Part shown: piece by piece, positions 42,010 through 50,930 of the stretch
How the letters are laid out: each line of letters starts with the position of its first letter
Position numbering within the stretch: position 1 is the stretch's first letter
NCBI RefSeq assembly: GCF_003113895.1
Contig: NZ_BDUD01000001.1
Location: forward strand, 3,498,308-3,562,307
DNA: 64,000 nt
DNA from: Nostoc commune NIES-4072
GTDB taxonomy: Bacteria > Cyanobacteriota > Cyanobacteriia > Cyanobacteriales > Nostocaceae
Direction of reading: 5' to 3'
Translations under genes and position numbers: made by a program
The notes under the pieces: generated by a model
Databases searched by the model: none
The model's input: the letters and a program-made list of their open reading frames with translations, nothing else
What the model was told of the DNA's origin: nothing

Positions 42010-42769
42010 TGATCGCCTGAATCTTAGTCTGTAAATTCTGGAACTCCGGCAGTAACCCTAATTCTTCAGGAGTGCCAGAGATAGTAGGCAAATCCTCTAC
42101 TTTGTATAAATAGCCCGTAGAGGTATCACGCAACCCTTTCTTAAAAAAGAGTTCCAATGGCGCTGTTGCGATATCCCCGCTTGGTGTGTCAACTCCTTGA
42201 TATCGCCAAAGCTGCACTGTTGGTTCTAATTCTAAAATCTTGGTTTGTACTTCAGAATTTAATAAGGTATTAAGTTTTACTTGAATAGATTGAAATTCAG
42301 TTAACAAATTTAAATCAATTATATTGCCTGAGATGAAAGGGTATAAGTCTTGGCGATCGTAAATGCTACCATCGTCCCCTACCAATACTTTTTGTAAGCA
42401 GATATCAATTTGGGTTTGTTCTGCTAATCCACTAAAAACCTCACCTTGATAACGCCAAATCCTGATTCGCCTACTCAACCCTTCGAGCATTGTTTCATCT
42501 TCTGATAAAGCATTTGCTGCATAGCTAATAATTAGAGGCTGTAATTTCAAAATAATTGATTGAAATTCTGGAACTAAATTAAGATTTTGTACACTTTGAG
42601 TTATTGGATTCCAGTTAATATCTGATTGATAAATTTCATCATTAGAATCAACCCAGATAGTTTTTATAAATATTCTTAAATCACTGTCTGATATATCAAA
42701 GTTTACAGGATCGCCATCAAAACGCCAAAATACAGATTTTTTAGTTAATTCAACAATTCGACTTGTCAT
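41993..42769 (-). CDS. Phage protein with three WRYQG-type repeats
   Basis: 258 residues made of three copies of an about 80-residue module. Each copy starts with a WRF/WRYQG strand (VFWRFDGDP, RIWRYQGEV, QLWRYQGVD). It passes through an I-Y-x-x-x-D-L-like turn and ends in LxLLPEFQS-like helices (LVPEFQSI, LLTEFQSI, LLPEFQNL). It is probably the last gene of the structural operon and could be a fibre or receptor-binding accessory. It overlaps the methyltransferase frame by 17 bases at its 3' end (convergent). Confidence 0.6.
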   Translation of the reverse strand: MTSRIVELTKKSVFWRFDGDPVNFDISDSDLRIFIKTIWVDSNDEIYQSDINWNPITQSVQNLNLVPEFQSIILKLQPLIISYAANALSEDETMLEGLSRRIRIWRYQGEVFSGLAEQTQIDICLQKVLVGDDGSIYDRQDLYPFISGNIIDLNLLTEFQSIQVKLNTLLNSEVQTKILELEPTVQLWRYQGVDTPSGDIATAPLELFFKKGLRDTSTGYLYKVEDLPTISGTPEELGLLPEFQNLQTKIQAITTGLA

Positions 42770-42783
42770 TTTAAAAATAATGC

Positions 42784-43470
42784 TTATTGAATATTATGCC
42801 AATTAGTCGCATCGGACATGTAAGTTTTAGATGACTGTATGCCAATGCTGCCTCCATTTACCACAGGAGTAACTGTTACGCTAGCTAATACATTTGTATC
42901 AGATCGATAAATAGTAATTATTGCTCCATCACCTGCTGTAGCAGCTGCTAAAAGCGTAATTGTTCGGCTCCCACCACTGGCATCAACAAATAAAACCTCG
43001 TCTGTAGCTGTTGTTGCAGCGTTAGCTGCCACACTACGACGCGCTTTTTTCCTACCTGCTGTTGTTAATATTTTTCCAACACTTAGATTACCTGCAATTA
43101 TTTGGGTAACAGCATTGTTATTGAAATTTACATTTCCGGCTATTATGTGAGTAGTAATTCCACTTAGATTTAAAGTTCCGGCTATTGCACAAGTAGAAGA
43201 AGTAACAGCGCAATTTATACTCCCATAAATGAAGTGAGTAACGTTGCTAGTGGGAAGATTTAAAATACCATTTAAGGTATGTGTTGACGAACCTATTCCT
43301 GCATTAATAGCCCCACCAATACCTAATCCCCCTCCAATTACTACCGCACCATTGGTTATACTACTTGAGGTAGTTGTATTCGTGAAAGTTTTAATGCCAG
43401 AAATATTTTGATTACCACTAGTTTGTACAAGCGTGCTAACGTCAGGAATAGTTTGGAAACTTCCACTCAT
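42784..43470 (-). CDS. Phage tail-fibre-like protein
   Basis: 228 residues, rich in Thr, Ser, Asn and Gly. The N-terminal part has ISGIKTFTNTTTSSS, typical of fibre shafts. The middle repeats short beta-turn units (THFIYGSINCAVTSS, THIIAGNVNFNNN, TQIIAGNLSVGK). The C-terminus (RTITLLAAATAGDGAIITIY) resembles a fibre head domain. It is coupled to the upstream gene, with the start sharing a base with that gene's stop. Confidence 0.65.
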   Translation of the reverse strand: MSGSFQTIPDVSTLVQTSGNQNISGIKTFTNTTTSSSITNGAVVIGGGLGIGGAINAGIGSSTHTLNGILNLPTSNVTHFIYGSINCAVTSSTCAIAGTLNLSGITTHIIAGNVNFNNNAVTQIIAGNLSVGKILTTAGRKKARRSVAANAATTATDEVLFVDASGGSRTITLLAAATAGDGAIITIYRSDTNVLASVTVTPVVNGGSIGIQSSKTYMSDATNWHNIQ

Positions 43471-44951
43471 TAGGAATACCTCACAGTCACAGAATGTTCA
43501 CTCGCTGTAGCGGCTGTGTAAGTAGCAGCAGTAGTACTAATTCCCCAAGCTACGCCATTAGTTAGTATTGTCGAATCAATTCCAGCGCCTCCAAGAATAT
43601 CTTGCCCAATTAACAGAAATCCGTTATTCCCATAAACAGGAAAATAAGTAATTGGCACATCATTTGTAGTAGGTACAGAAGCTTTATTAAATATTTGGAA
43701 ATAGCGGATTGAGGCGTTAGCATTTGTGCAAGTAAAAGCATAAAAGCTACCGGCACTTGTTTTTAAATTTGCTCCATTACTAGCCAAATATGGAACTAAA
43801 GTACCAGGGGGCATCAAGCGATCGCGTACTATCCCAATCAATAAAAGCAGGCTAGTGAATTGCCCAAGTAATCTTCTGAATAAAGAAGCAAAACTTGCAA
43901 CGGCGGTATCGCTAGCAGCAGCAGTGTCACTTGTCGAACCAAAACTTGTGATGAACACCCCATCATTTGCCAATGTGACAGGGGTAGAGTTAGCTGCATT
44001 ATTTGCACCTAGTAGCGGGGTTTTATTATCAATTGAAGTTAGGGTTGGGCCGCTAACGGTAACTGCGCCGGTAATTTTGAGGGCATCACCAACAACTGTA
44101 AGAATAGGTACGCGATCGCTAATTAGTTTCCAAATTGCTGATAACCACCCGATCCATCCCACACCACCTGTAGGCATTGCAGCCCCGGTTATTGGCGTTC
44201 CGATCGCATTGCTAAGATTGGAAAGATTAGCAGCATCCGTAATTCCTAAGTTTGCCGTTACAGCCCAACTCCCAACTTGCCTAGAGCCAATATTTTCATT
44301 AGCCCTTTCAATGTTTGCGGGTGTTGGGGTAGAACTTAAAATAGTGCCAGCAGTTAAATTAAGCCAAATAAAGGTTGCACTAGGTGAGTTTGTGTTATTG
44401 ACATCAAGTACAGCAATTCTTGAAAGTAAATCGCCAACTGAATACCCAGTACCGCCTGTAATAACATCGTAGAAATCAGTTATTGTATCCTTGTCAACAC
44501 TTGCTAGTGGTCTTAATCCTGCTCCTGGTGTTGCAGAATTGCCAGAAGGATCTGTAAAAGTTACGGTTATTGCTCCCGTTCCTTCGTTTATTAGATCGCG
44601 CCTTACGTAAAAAGCTCCCGAATTGTCTGTCCAGACTGTGCTTGCTAGGTTTATTTGAGCGAGTAGGGCAGCTTTTACTTGTTGCAAAGTCAGGTCGGTG
44701 GCTGCCCCATTTGGTAAAGGAAGTGCGGTAGCTGATACTGGTTGAGTTACGCCACTGCCATCAGTTGGTAGCCGACCATTTACTAATGCAGCTGGTAAGC
44801 GATCGCGTATCGCTGTTTCCAGTTGAATCTGAGTTGCCTGGTTAGTAGCAGAGGCATCGCCACTAGTTCCACTCCCGCCAAAAGAGTTGATGACGTTGCC
44901 GTTCGCATCAACGATGTTAGTTTTCTGGTACGGCGTTTCTTGATACGTCAT
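43470..44951 (-). CDS. Phage structural protein (fibre/baseplate-like)
   Basis: 493 residues. It begins with a Gly/Ser/Ala-rich beta stretch (NVINSFGGSGTSGDASATNQ) and a segment PAALVNGRLPTDGSGVTQPV common in phage particle proteins. Ala/Thr/Ser-rich sequence follows, with no catalytic motif. The C-terminal domain (SFYAFTCTNANASIRYFQIF) may be a receptor-binding or trimerisation unit. Its start overlaps the small gene upstream by 35 bases. Confidence 0.6.
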   Translation of the reverse strand: MTYQETPYQKTNIVDANGNVINSFGGSGTSGDASATNQATQIQLETAIRDRLPAALVNGRLPTDGSGVTQPVSATALPLPNGAATDLTLQQVKAALLAQINLASTVWTDNSGAFYVRRDLINEGTGAITVTFTDPSGNSATPGAGLRPLASVDKDTITDFYDVITGGTGYSVGDLLSRIAVLDVNNTNSPSATFIWLNLTAGTILSSTPTPANIERANENIGSRQVGSWAVTANLGITDAANLSNLSNAIGTPITGAAMPTGGVGWIGWLSAIWKLISDRVPILTVVGDALKITGAVTVSGPTLTSIDNKTPLLGANNAANSTPVTLANDGVFITSFGSTSDTAAASDTAVASFASLFRRLLGQFTSLLLLIGIVRDRLMPPGTLVPYLASNGANLKTSAGSFYAFTCTNANASIRYFQIFNKASVPTTNDVPITYFPVYGNNGFLLIGQDILGGAGIDSTILTNGVAWGISTTAATYTAATASEHSVTVRYS

Positions 44952-45144
44952 TGCGTTTGGCTTTTTGGGTTGGTTCTACTGCGGGTGTGGCTGGAGAGAG
45001 CACTTCCACCAATGGAGACACGACGGGGGAAATTGTGACTGGTGCTTCTGTCCAGCCAGCCCTAATCCATCCCGGTGCATCAATGGCGGCAATTTCCCGC
45101 GATCGCTTGCCATCAGGGCTGTAAAGAGTGACTGGTTGGCTCAT
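44917..45144 (-). CDS. Small phage structural-operon protein
   Basis: 75 residues: MSQPVTLYSPDGKRSREIAA, then APGWIRAGWTEAPVTI, then a Pro/Val-rich tail. The first part resembles the short domain often found downstream of capsid genes in siphophages. The function is unknown. It overlaps both neighbours by a few bases, as expected in a tightly packed operon. Confidence 0.6.
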   Translation of the reverse strand: MSQPVTLYSPDGKRSREIAAIDAPGWIRAGWTEAPVTISPVVSPLVEVLSPATPAVEPTQKAKRNDVSRNAVPEN

Positions 45145-45566
45145 GATGTAAGGAAAGCTCCGTAATTGAGGTTTCCAGGTGTGCCTAGCTTTGTTGCCTT
45201 AGCACGGGTGTAGATGATGTTTGGATAAGAAGCATTAGGTAAATTTTTCTCTACCCATTCGCCACTCAAAGGAACTTGAAATCGTCCAGCAACACCAGTA
45301 GGGGTAACAGTGCCGACAGGGACGAAAGTTACATTGTCTGCTGAGGCTTCGATGGTGATTACCCACTGTGCAGTTGAGGCTACGTATCCAGTGTGAGCAG
45401 CAACATCAACGACTGCCTTGTAGTAACGAAGTTCGGCAGGGTTGACGCTGGTGATAGCAGTCTCTGCGGTGGTTGCAGCAATAGCCAAAGCAGTTGTAAA
45501 ATCACGCAAAATCAAGCTTCCATCAAGCAAGATAGCGCGACGATTGGCAATGGTTGAACGAGCCAT
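45141..45566 (-). CDS. Phage virion-associated protein downstream of capsid
   Basis: 141 residues from the ATG at 45,566, with an AGGA ribosome site that is the flank of palindrome copy 9. A beta-rich domain (YKAVVDVAAHTGYVASTAQW, then VITIEASADNVTFVPVGTVT) has the look of a capsid decoration or fibre-like domain. Longer upstream extensions of the frame are antisense to the capsid gene and can be dismissed. Confidence 0.65.
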   Translation of the reverse strand: MARSTIANRRAILLDGSLILRDFTTALAIAATTAETAITSVNPAELRYYKAVVDVAAHTGYVASTAQWVITIEASADNVTFVPVGTVTPTGVAGRFQVPLSGEWVEKNLPNASYPNIIYTRAKATKLGTPGNLNYGAFLTS

Positions 45567-45577
45567 ATTTTTAATCC

Positions 45578-45591
45578 TGAAAAATTTTTCA
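45578..45591. repeat. Palindrome copy 9 (exact)
   Basis: TGAAAAATTTTTCA between the capsid gene and the next gene. On the minus strand it ends in CAGGA, which supplies the downstream gene's ribosome site. Confidence 0.9.
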
Positions 45592-45603
45592 ACAAGCGGA
45601 AAA

Positions 45604-46542
45604 TTACGAAATGGGTGGGGCATTGGTAATGCCGTACAACCGAGCAGCAGCGCGACCGTGATAACAGGCGATCGCTGTATACCAATCAACGCGAGTGCGG
45701 AACACAGGCTTGGTTTCGAGTTCCCCCAAGTCACGAGAGCTAACGCCATACGCGCCATCTACAGCGCCTTGAATGCCATTGAGCATCATTTCTTTGAAGC
45801 AGACACAATAAATCGATTGGCATTGAGTGCTAGATGTACCATCAGGACTTGTTTCGGTAAAGTCCATGATGGTGTTGCCGTTGTTGTCGTAGTCGGCGAT
45901 CAAGATGGGCAATCCGTTGTAGGACATTACCCGGTTGCCGAATTCATCCTGAGAAAAATCAACGTCACCCGAAACAGTACGGTTTCTAATTGCTTGGTTG
46001 AGTTTGCGTCGCGCAGACTTACCCATGATCAAGTGCGTGGGCGTGTCTACTTGGTCGATTAGTGCATCAAGCTTTTCTAGAGAAAGGGGCCCACCGGCAT
46101 CGTTGTTGGAGATTAATTGGCTCCCAGTTAAGCGCACTTGCAGCCCATCAAAACCACGCGGATCGATGCTGGAGTCGCCTTTAATAAAGTTGTAAGTCCA
46201 ACTGAGTGCAAGGGCTTTAACTTTCATCATTTCATGCACAGAGCGGACTTGTTCGCCTTGCATATCAATGATGGCGCGGTCAACGTCTAAGTCGCCGCCA
46301 AAAATCTTGAGTGCCTCAGACTGAGGATTGACCACACCGACCGATTCTTTGTAGGCTTCGTTGATGCCGCGAAAGCCCACGCCAGGAAGTTTATCTTCAC
46401 GATTGTAGTGCTTGCCAGTTCCGGCGACATTTTCAAAAGGGATGGCGCGGAGGATGTCGGAAGAAGCTGCGTATTCTTCAATAATTGTTGCAGTTGCAAT
46501 GGAGGGAGCAAGTTTCGCTGCCTCCAGAAGAGTCATTACCAT
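45604..46542 (-). CDS. Phage major capsid protein (HK97-like)
   Basis: 312 residues. The N-terminus TLLEAAKLAPSIATATIIEE, then AIPFENVAGTGKHYNREDKL and GFRGINEAYKESVG, is the recognisable pattern of a group of HK97-fold capsid proteins from siphophages and podophages. Further typical stretches are KIFGGDLDVDRAII, FIKGDSSIDPRGFDGLQ and the C-terminal VDWYTAIACYHGRAAARLYG. No protease domain is fused; scaffolding is supplied by the upstream gene. The ATG at codon 3 is an alternative start. Confidence 0.85.
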   Translation of the reverse strand: MVMTLLEAAKLAPSIATATIIEEYAASSDILRAIPFENVAGTGKHYNREDKLPGVGFRGINEAYKESVGVVNPQSEALKIFGGDLDVDRAIIDMQGEQVRSVHEMMKVKALALSWTYNFIKGDSSIDPRGFDGLQVRLTGSQLISNNDAGGPLSLEKLDALIDQVDTPTHLIMGKSARRKLNQAIRNRTVSGDVDFSQDEFGNRVMSYNGLPILIADYDNNGNTIMDFTETSPDGTSSTQCQSIYCVCFKEMMLNGIQGAVDGAYGVSSRDLGELETKPVFRTRVDWYTAIACYHGRAAARLYGITNAPPIS

Positions 46543-46644
46543 GATTGCGTGATGCCTAAATTAATGGTGTCTCGTTCAACAAAGGCATCACGCCTCTATT
46601 TCATTAAATAAAGCTGACTCACTCAGCTTTAATCTATCTAGTTA

Positions 46645-47388
46645 CTACTTAATTCCTAGTTCCCTAGCTTTAGCTATGCGCTCACTTCGAGGCAATGCCA
46701 TAATTTGTTCTCGTAGCATTGCGCCGTTTTGCGTTCCATGCTGACTTCGCGTCATTCCCGAACCTGCGCCATTGCCAATGGGTTCAAACAGTGAAGCCGT
46801 GGGCCCACCGGAACGTAACTTGAGCATGAGATCGTCAACAGTTAAACTCACGCCCTTGGTATCTTTGAGGGGTGTTTTGTCTCTGGGGTCGATGATGGTG
46901 ATTTTTCCAGAATCATCAAGGACGATATAGTTGATAGCGCGATCGCGTATCAAATCAAAATACGTGTAGCCATCATCGTCCTTTCCAGATTTGCCCCCGG
47001 TGGCATAGAAAGATTTCTCCAGAGCATTGACAATCTGGTTTTGTTTTAAGGTTTCTTGCAGCTGTTGAACTTGCTGCATTAAAGTTGCTTCCTTGGCAGT
47101 CCAGCGCTCTTTAAGCTCAGAGAAATTGCGCTGTTCTTCCAGTTTGCGTTCTTCGTAAGTCTGGGCTAATTTTTCTAATTCTTGATATTTATTGGGGTCA
47201 ATACCCTTGATTTTTTCTAAGTCTGTCGAAAGTTCCGTAACCTTGGTTTCTAATTCTTTAGCCTTAGCAGCTGCTGCATCTCGCTCTTTGCGGGTAGCTT
47301 GAGCTGTGTTGAGGATTTTTGTAATTTCCTCGTCAGAATATTGTTTGGTTTCAGTGCTTGGGAGAGTTGAATCTAATTCGGTAACCAT
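46645..47388 (-). CDS. Phage capsid scaffolding-like protein
   Basis: 247 residues, strongly helical. A long coiled coil runs from about residue 30 to 120 (ERDAAAAKAKELETKVTELS, LMQQVQQLQETLKQNQ). A compact part follows (FYATGGKSGKDDDGYTYFDL) and a C-terminus ending LPRSERIAKARELGIK. The layout and place directly upstream of the capsid gene fit an assembly scaffold. Confidence 0.75.
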   Translation of the reverse strand: MVTELDSTLPSTETKQYSDEEITKILNTAQATRKERDAAAAKAKELETKVTELSTDLEKIKGIDPNKYQELEKLAQTYEERKLEEQRNFSELKERWTAKEATLMQQVQQLQETLKQNQIVNALEKSFYATGGKSGKDDDGYTYFDLIRDRAINYIVLDDSGKITIIDPRDKTPLKDTKGVSLTVDDLMLKLRSGGPTASLFEPIGNGAGSGMTRSQHGTQNGAMLREQIMALPRSERIAKARELGIK

Positions 47389-47405
47389 TTGTCAAGCATC
47401 ACGCT

Positions 47406-48092
47406 TTACGTCGTCAGCAGAATTCCCAAGGCAACTCTCAAGGCATCAACTGGAACGCAAATCAATGCTAGATATTTTCGTATTTGCCAGATAAGCAATA
47501 AATATGACGATCGCTTGACCCCAGCAATTAACCACAAAGAAGCATTGAGATTAATGGCATGTGTTAACTCATCTTCAATAATGGGTGCCAACTTTTCTTG
47601 CACTTCTGGAGGCACGAACCTCACAAGCTGCTGATAAAAGCAATGCTGAAAATCTTCAAGAGCGCACATAAAAGCTATGCGATTCTCCCAATTGTAAGAG
47701 TTAGCGGTGCGAAAGCCGAAAAATATTTTGGCTGATAAATAGCGAGTACTCATCCCATCAACTTGATAAGATTCATTGCTGGAATCCCATTCTACGAACG
47801 ACCAACTAAACGCTTGTTTTTCCTCACGCTTCATCAGCCCCGCACCAGACATATTTAATTTAGAGCCAGTAAGCTTACAGAATACTTGGGCGTGATTGTA
47901 CTCAGAAAGCGCTTGTTCTTTTAAATTTTCGTCAAGCCTCCCATAGTGACCTGGAAGGTTTCGGGCTTCAAGATAACAACGCCAGCAAAAGAAAAATACA
48001 CCAATCTCTAACTTTTTTAGTAACGATAAATAATTAGGGAATAGAGTAATTATTCTTGCCAAAATTAGAGCAATTAAATTATCTATTATCAT
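47406..48092 (-). CDS. Ferritin-like diiron-fold protein with C-terminal membrane segments
   Basis: 228 residues from the ATG at 48,092. The ligand pattern of a four-helix diiron protein is complete: Glu42 (YLEARN), Glu64-x-x-His67 (EYNH), Glu146 (ALEDF) and Glu175-x-x-His178 (ELTH). The N-terminal helix (LIALILARIITLFPNYL) and the last 45 residues are hydrophobic, so it may sit on a membrane. It lies inside the phage structural operon between fibre-like genes and the scaffold gene. It has no known virion role and its upstream DNA is full of host-type repeats, so it is probably cargo (a moron). The reaction is unknown. Confidence 0.65.
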   Translation of the reverse strand: MIIDNLIALILARIITLFPNYLSLLKKLEIGVFFFCWRCYLEARNLPGHYGRLDENLKEQALSEYNHAQVFCKLTGSKLNMSGAGLMKREEKQAFSWSFVEWDSSNESYQVDGMSTRYLSAKIFFGFRTANSYNWENRIAFMCALEDFQHCFYQQLVRFVPPEVQEKLAPIIEDELTHAINLNASLWLIAGVKRSSYLLLIWQIRKYLALICVPVDALRVALGILLTT

Positions 48093-48326
48093 CGTGTGTA
48101 CAGACGCGACGAGTAGCGTCTCCCCTTTTAGCGAGAGGTGCAAATATTAGATGTAGTGGCACAATGATAATGAAAACTGCGATTGCACAGAAGCACGAAA
48201 TTACCCTCCGGGTTCGCCAGTCCAACGTCAGTCGCTCCTGGGGGAAACCCCCATGACCGCGCTGACTCCTCTTTGTTGAGACAACAAGACCCTTTCTCTG
48301 GCTCACTACTTCTAAAATTTTAATCA
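48093..48326. repeat. Repeat-filled gap upstream of the ferritin-like gene
   Basis: Dispersed repeats of host type: cagacgcgacgagtagcgtc at about 48,101-48,120 and a mosaic of ccctccgggttcgccag and gggggaaacccccatg at about 48,207-48,256. Such repeats are otherwise rare in the structural block. Confidence 0.65.
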
Positions 48327-48938
48327 TTATGAATACCCCAACAAAGTAATTACATTGCCATTGATTACAAAACAAACCCCATCCAAGTAATTACTCTTGG
48401 CTGGATTTTTAGCAAATATCGTAATCCACCGATAAGTTGAATTAATAGTAATAGTGAGATTGCCTCCGCCCTCTGAGAGTTGAGCAATGGGCGTCGATTC
48501 TCTACCCGTCATCGAAGTATTGGGTTCTTGACTCCAGCGATAAACGGCGATCGCACTACTATCGACTTGAATATTAATTTCAAATCCAATCTGAATTATC
48601 AGCTTTAGATTTGTTTGTGGTGCATAAAATTGAAACGCTTTCCCGCTTCCACCGCCTGCTGTAGTACAGCCAGAAGTGCAAATAATTTGTCCTCCAAAGC
48701 TAGCACCGCCCCCAGCACCACCGTTTTTATGCCATCTACCGTTTCCTGGATTGTCGTTAGGGAGCAACACTAAATCGTTATCATCTTTTGCAGTTGAGGC
48801 TGCGAGGAAAGTATACCAAGCCGGGTTGCCAGTAGCGTCAGATTGAGCTTGGCGCGTATAACCATCGGTGCGCTGATTGGGAGCGAGGGCTTTTATAGCC
48901 GCAATATTTGCGATCGCATATCCAGTTTGAATCGTCAT
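48327..48938 (-). CDS. Phage fibre-like structural protein
   Basis: 203 residues. The N-terminus (GYAIANIAAIKALAPNQRTD) and FLAASTAKDDNDLVLLPNDN, followed by NPGNGRWHKNGG, is the common fibre module found in cyanobacterial and other phages. A Gly/Cys-rich linker (CTSGCTTAGGGSGKAF) leads to a beta-sandwich-like C-terminus. The gene starts 2 bases downstream of the next gene's stop, in the same operon. Confidence 0.65.
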   Translation of the reverse strand: MTIQTGYAIANIAAIKALAPNQRTDGYTRQAQSDATGNPAWYTFLAASTAKDDNDLVLLPNDNPGNGRWHKNGGAGGGASFGGQIICTSGCTTAGGGSGKAFQFYAPQTNLKLIIQIGFEINIQVDSSAIAVYRWSQEPNTSMTGRESTPIAQLSEGGGNLTITINSTYRWITIFAKNPAKSNYLDGVCFVINGNVITLLGYS

Positions 48939-48940
48939 TT

Positions 48941-49219
48941 TTACCTTGGCATGGCATCAATTATGGGTATTCCCCCAATTGGTGCTACTAGGCTTACTTG
49001 GTCGCCAATCGCAAATACACCATTAGATATCGCCCTGGCTGAAAATATTTGTCCTGCGGTATTTTTTACTTTATACTGCCCCAAGTCAGCATCGTAATTG
49101 AGGATTTTTACACTGTTTTCGAGGATGCGCGAGCTTGCCTTTTGGGCGGAGACTAATTTTGATTGATAGATGCTTCGATTAGTAGAAGCAAGCGATCGTA
49201 GTATTGATATTTCATCCAT
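48941..49219 (-). CDS. Small structural-operon protein, paralogue of 50,931-51,368
   Basis: 92 residues from the ATG at 49,219: MDEISILRSLASTNRSIYQS, then a beta-rich part ending GGIPIIDAMPR. It shares its start pattern (DEI, SL, R, YQ) and the DAMPR ending of the domain with the gene at 50,931-51,368, so the two probably arose by duplication. The function is unknown; the beta core could be an OB-like virion domain. Confidence 0.55.
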   Translation of the reverse strand: MDEISILRSLASTNRSIYQSKLVSAQKASSRILENSVKILNYDADLGQYKVKNTAGQIFSARAISNGVFAIGDQVSLVAPIGGIPIIDAMPR

Positions 49220-49247
49220 TGTGGTTAATTCTAAGATTATCAAAACG

Positions 49248-50924
49248 TTAAGGATAAAAACTATGATTTAAAAATGCTGAATTTTCGGGTATTTTGCAAT
49301 ACGGAGTTATAAAAACCTTGTTGTATTTAATCTTGCCATCCGCCAATATATTCCATTCCTCCACCCAAGCTTTGTTACCAGAAACATTAACTACTGAGTA
49401 TATTTTCTGGCTCACTATATTGTCTGTCTGTAGGTTACTTCCTGTGACTTTATTTAATTTTGCAATATACTGATTCGTGAAGAAAGTTGATACTATTGGA
49501 TTTAGAGGGATTACTTTTAATATACTTTTACTTATGAATGCTCCCATGTCTGCTGAAGTATTCTTACGGAAATGATAAGAATAGTAAGAGCCATTATCTG
49601 TAATCAATCGTCCCAAAAAAGAAGTATAGGTTTTTAAAATAATTTTAGATATAGCAACATCAATAGTTAGTACTCCAGCCGGAGAATAACTGGCGCTGAC
49701 TATAGTCCCTTTGATTAATGCTGGATATTTATCAATGATTTTTCCAAATAATATAGGTTCGCCAATAAAAGTACTGGCGTTAAAATCTTTTTTGTAAGCC
49801 TGACTAACAGTTAGTGTAAAACTAGCCGAATCTTTTGTGATTGGCGATAAACTATCCCATGAAGATATGATTAAAAAGTCACTATTATTCAAAGTAATAA
49901 CTAAATTCTTGCCAGCCTTAAAGGTCAAAGTATTGGTTATTTCGGTTAAAATTCTTTCCTCTTTCCCAAATCTATCTACTTTAATGGATTGAGTAGCGAT
50001 CCAATGCTGATAAATGTAAGCATTAGTTGTTTTTTGAGCCAAGAAAGTACCAGAGTAATTCTCAATGTAGTTTTCTTCAAGAATGGCAGGTTTGTAATCA
50101 CTTAATGGATGGGTAGGAATGAAGCCAAAGACTCCAATACCACCACTTTGATACTGAAACCTGACTTCTACAGCACCATTAGATGCTACTATTTGAGGGT
50201 CGTTTATGCCTTCTACATCTCTAATTTCATTTAGCCATCCAGGATAACTTATCCTTGCACCCCTAAAATTATAATCTTGTAATAAAAAAAGTCCAGGAAT
50301 ATCTGATGTTAATATCCCTGGTGGATCACTGGCGCGATTTGGAAGAACTTGACTAATAGGAAGCAGAGCAAAATAAACGGTAATATTTCCTACTTTTACA
50401 GAAATTTTTGACTTTACACCACTGGGTAAAAAAGTATAACTGTCATCTGGATAAATAAAAGAAATTGAGTCAGTTACGCTAGAGATTCCATAGTAACTTA
50501 TTCCAAGTCCTTTGAATTTATCAAATTCAGAAACTTCATCGTTGATTACATTAATCAAACTCCTAGTAAATGTAAATTGACTATTGGGATTTTCCGGTGT
50601 CCATGTATCTGCATAGGCGCTTACTTGGTTGTAAGTTAATGACTGTCCATAGGGGTCATACAAAGGTGTACTAGTAAAATTTACCGGGAAGCTATGAATT
50701 TCTAAATCATGAATCATATTGCGCGTTGGCGCACCAGAATTAGATTCCCATAGCCCATTGCCTAAATAAAATTCATCGCCATTGGAAATGGGATTAGTAA
50801 TTGCGACAGGTTCTTTTATTTCATTGCTTTTCAACAAATATTTTCTTAAACCGGCTTCTGTATATTTTACAGATGCCAAGTATTTGTTAACTCCTAGATT
50901 CGTGGTGTAGCCGATGAATGCCAT
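49248..50924 (-). CDS. Phage structural protein, large, unassigned
   Basis: 558 residues, beta-rich throughout (for example TFLPSGVKSKISVKVGNITV, YFALLPISQVLPNR, FTLTVSQAYKKDF), with no catalytic motif that I can see. Aromatic and Asn/Ser/Thr content is typical of tail-tip or fibre proteins. It lies between the two paralogous small proteins, forming a small-large-small unit. Confidence 0.55.
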   Translation of the reverse strand: MAFIGYTTNLGVNKYLASVKYTEAGLRKYLLKSNEIKEPVAITNPISNGDEFYLGNGLWESNSGAPTRNMIHDLEIHSFPVNFTSTPLYDPYGQSLTYNQVSAYADTWTPENPNSQFTFTRSLINVINDEVSEFDKFKGLGISYYGISSVTDSISFIYPDDSYTFLPSGVKSKISVKVGNITVYFALLPISQVLPNRASDPPGILTSDIPGLFLLQDYNFRGARISYPGWLNEIRDVEGINDPQIVASNGAVEVRFQYQSGGIGVFGFIPTHPLSDYKPAILEENYIENYSGTFLAQKTTNAYIYQHWIATQSIKVDRFGKEERILTEITNTLTFKAGKNLVITLNNSDFLIISSWDSLSPITKDSASFTLTVSQAYKKDFNASTFIGEPILFGKIIDKYPALIKGTIVSASYSPAGVLTIDVAISKIILKTYTSFLGRLITDNGSYYSYHFRKNTSADMGAFISKSILKVIPLNPIVSTFFTNQYIAKLNKVTGSNLQTDNIVSQKIYSVVNVSGNKAWVEEWNILADGKIKYNKVFITPYCKIPENSAFLNHSFYP

Positions 50925-50930
50925 TATCTT

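Noticed and set aside
43855..44472. 205-codon plus-strand frame antisense to a structural gene
   Set aside because: Shadow of the minus-strand fibre-like gene; Val/Pro-rich with no start signal.
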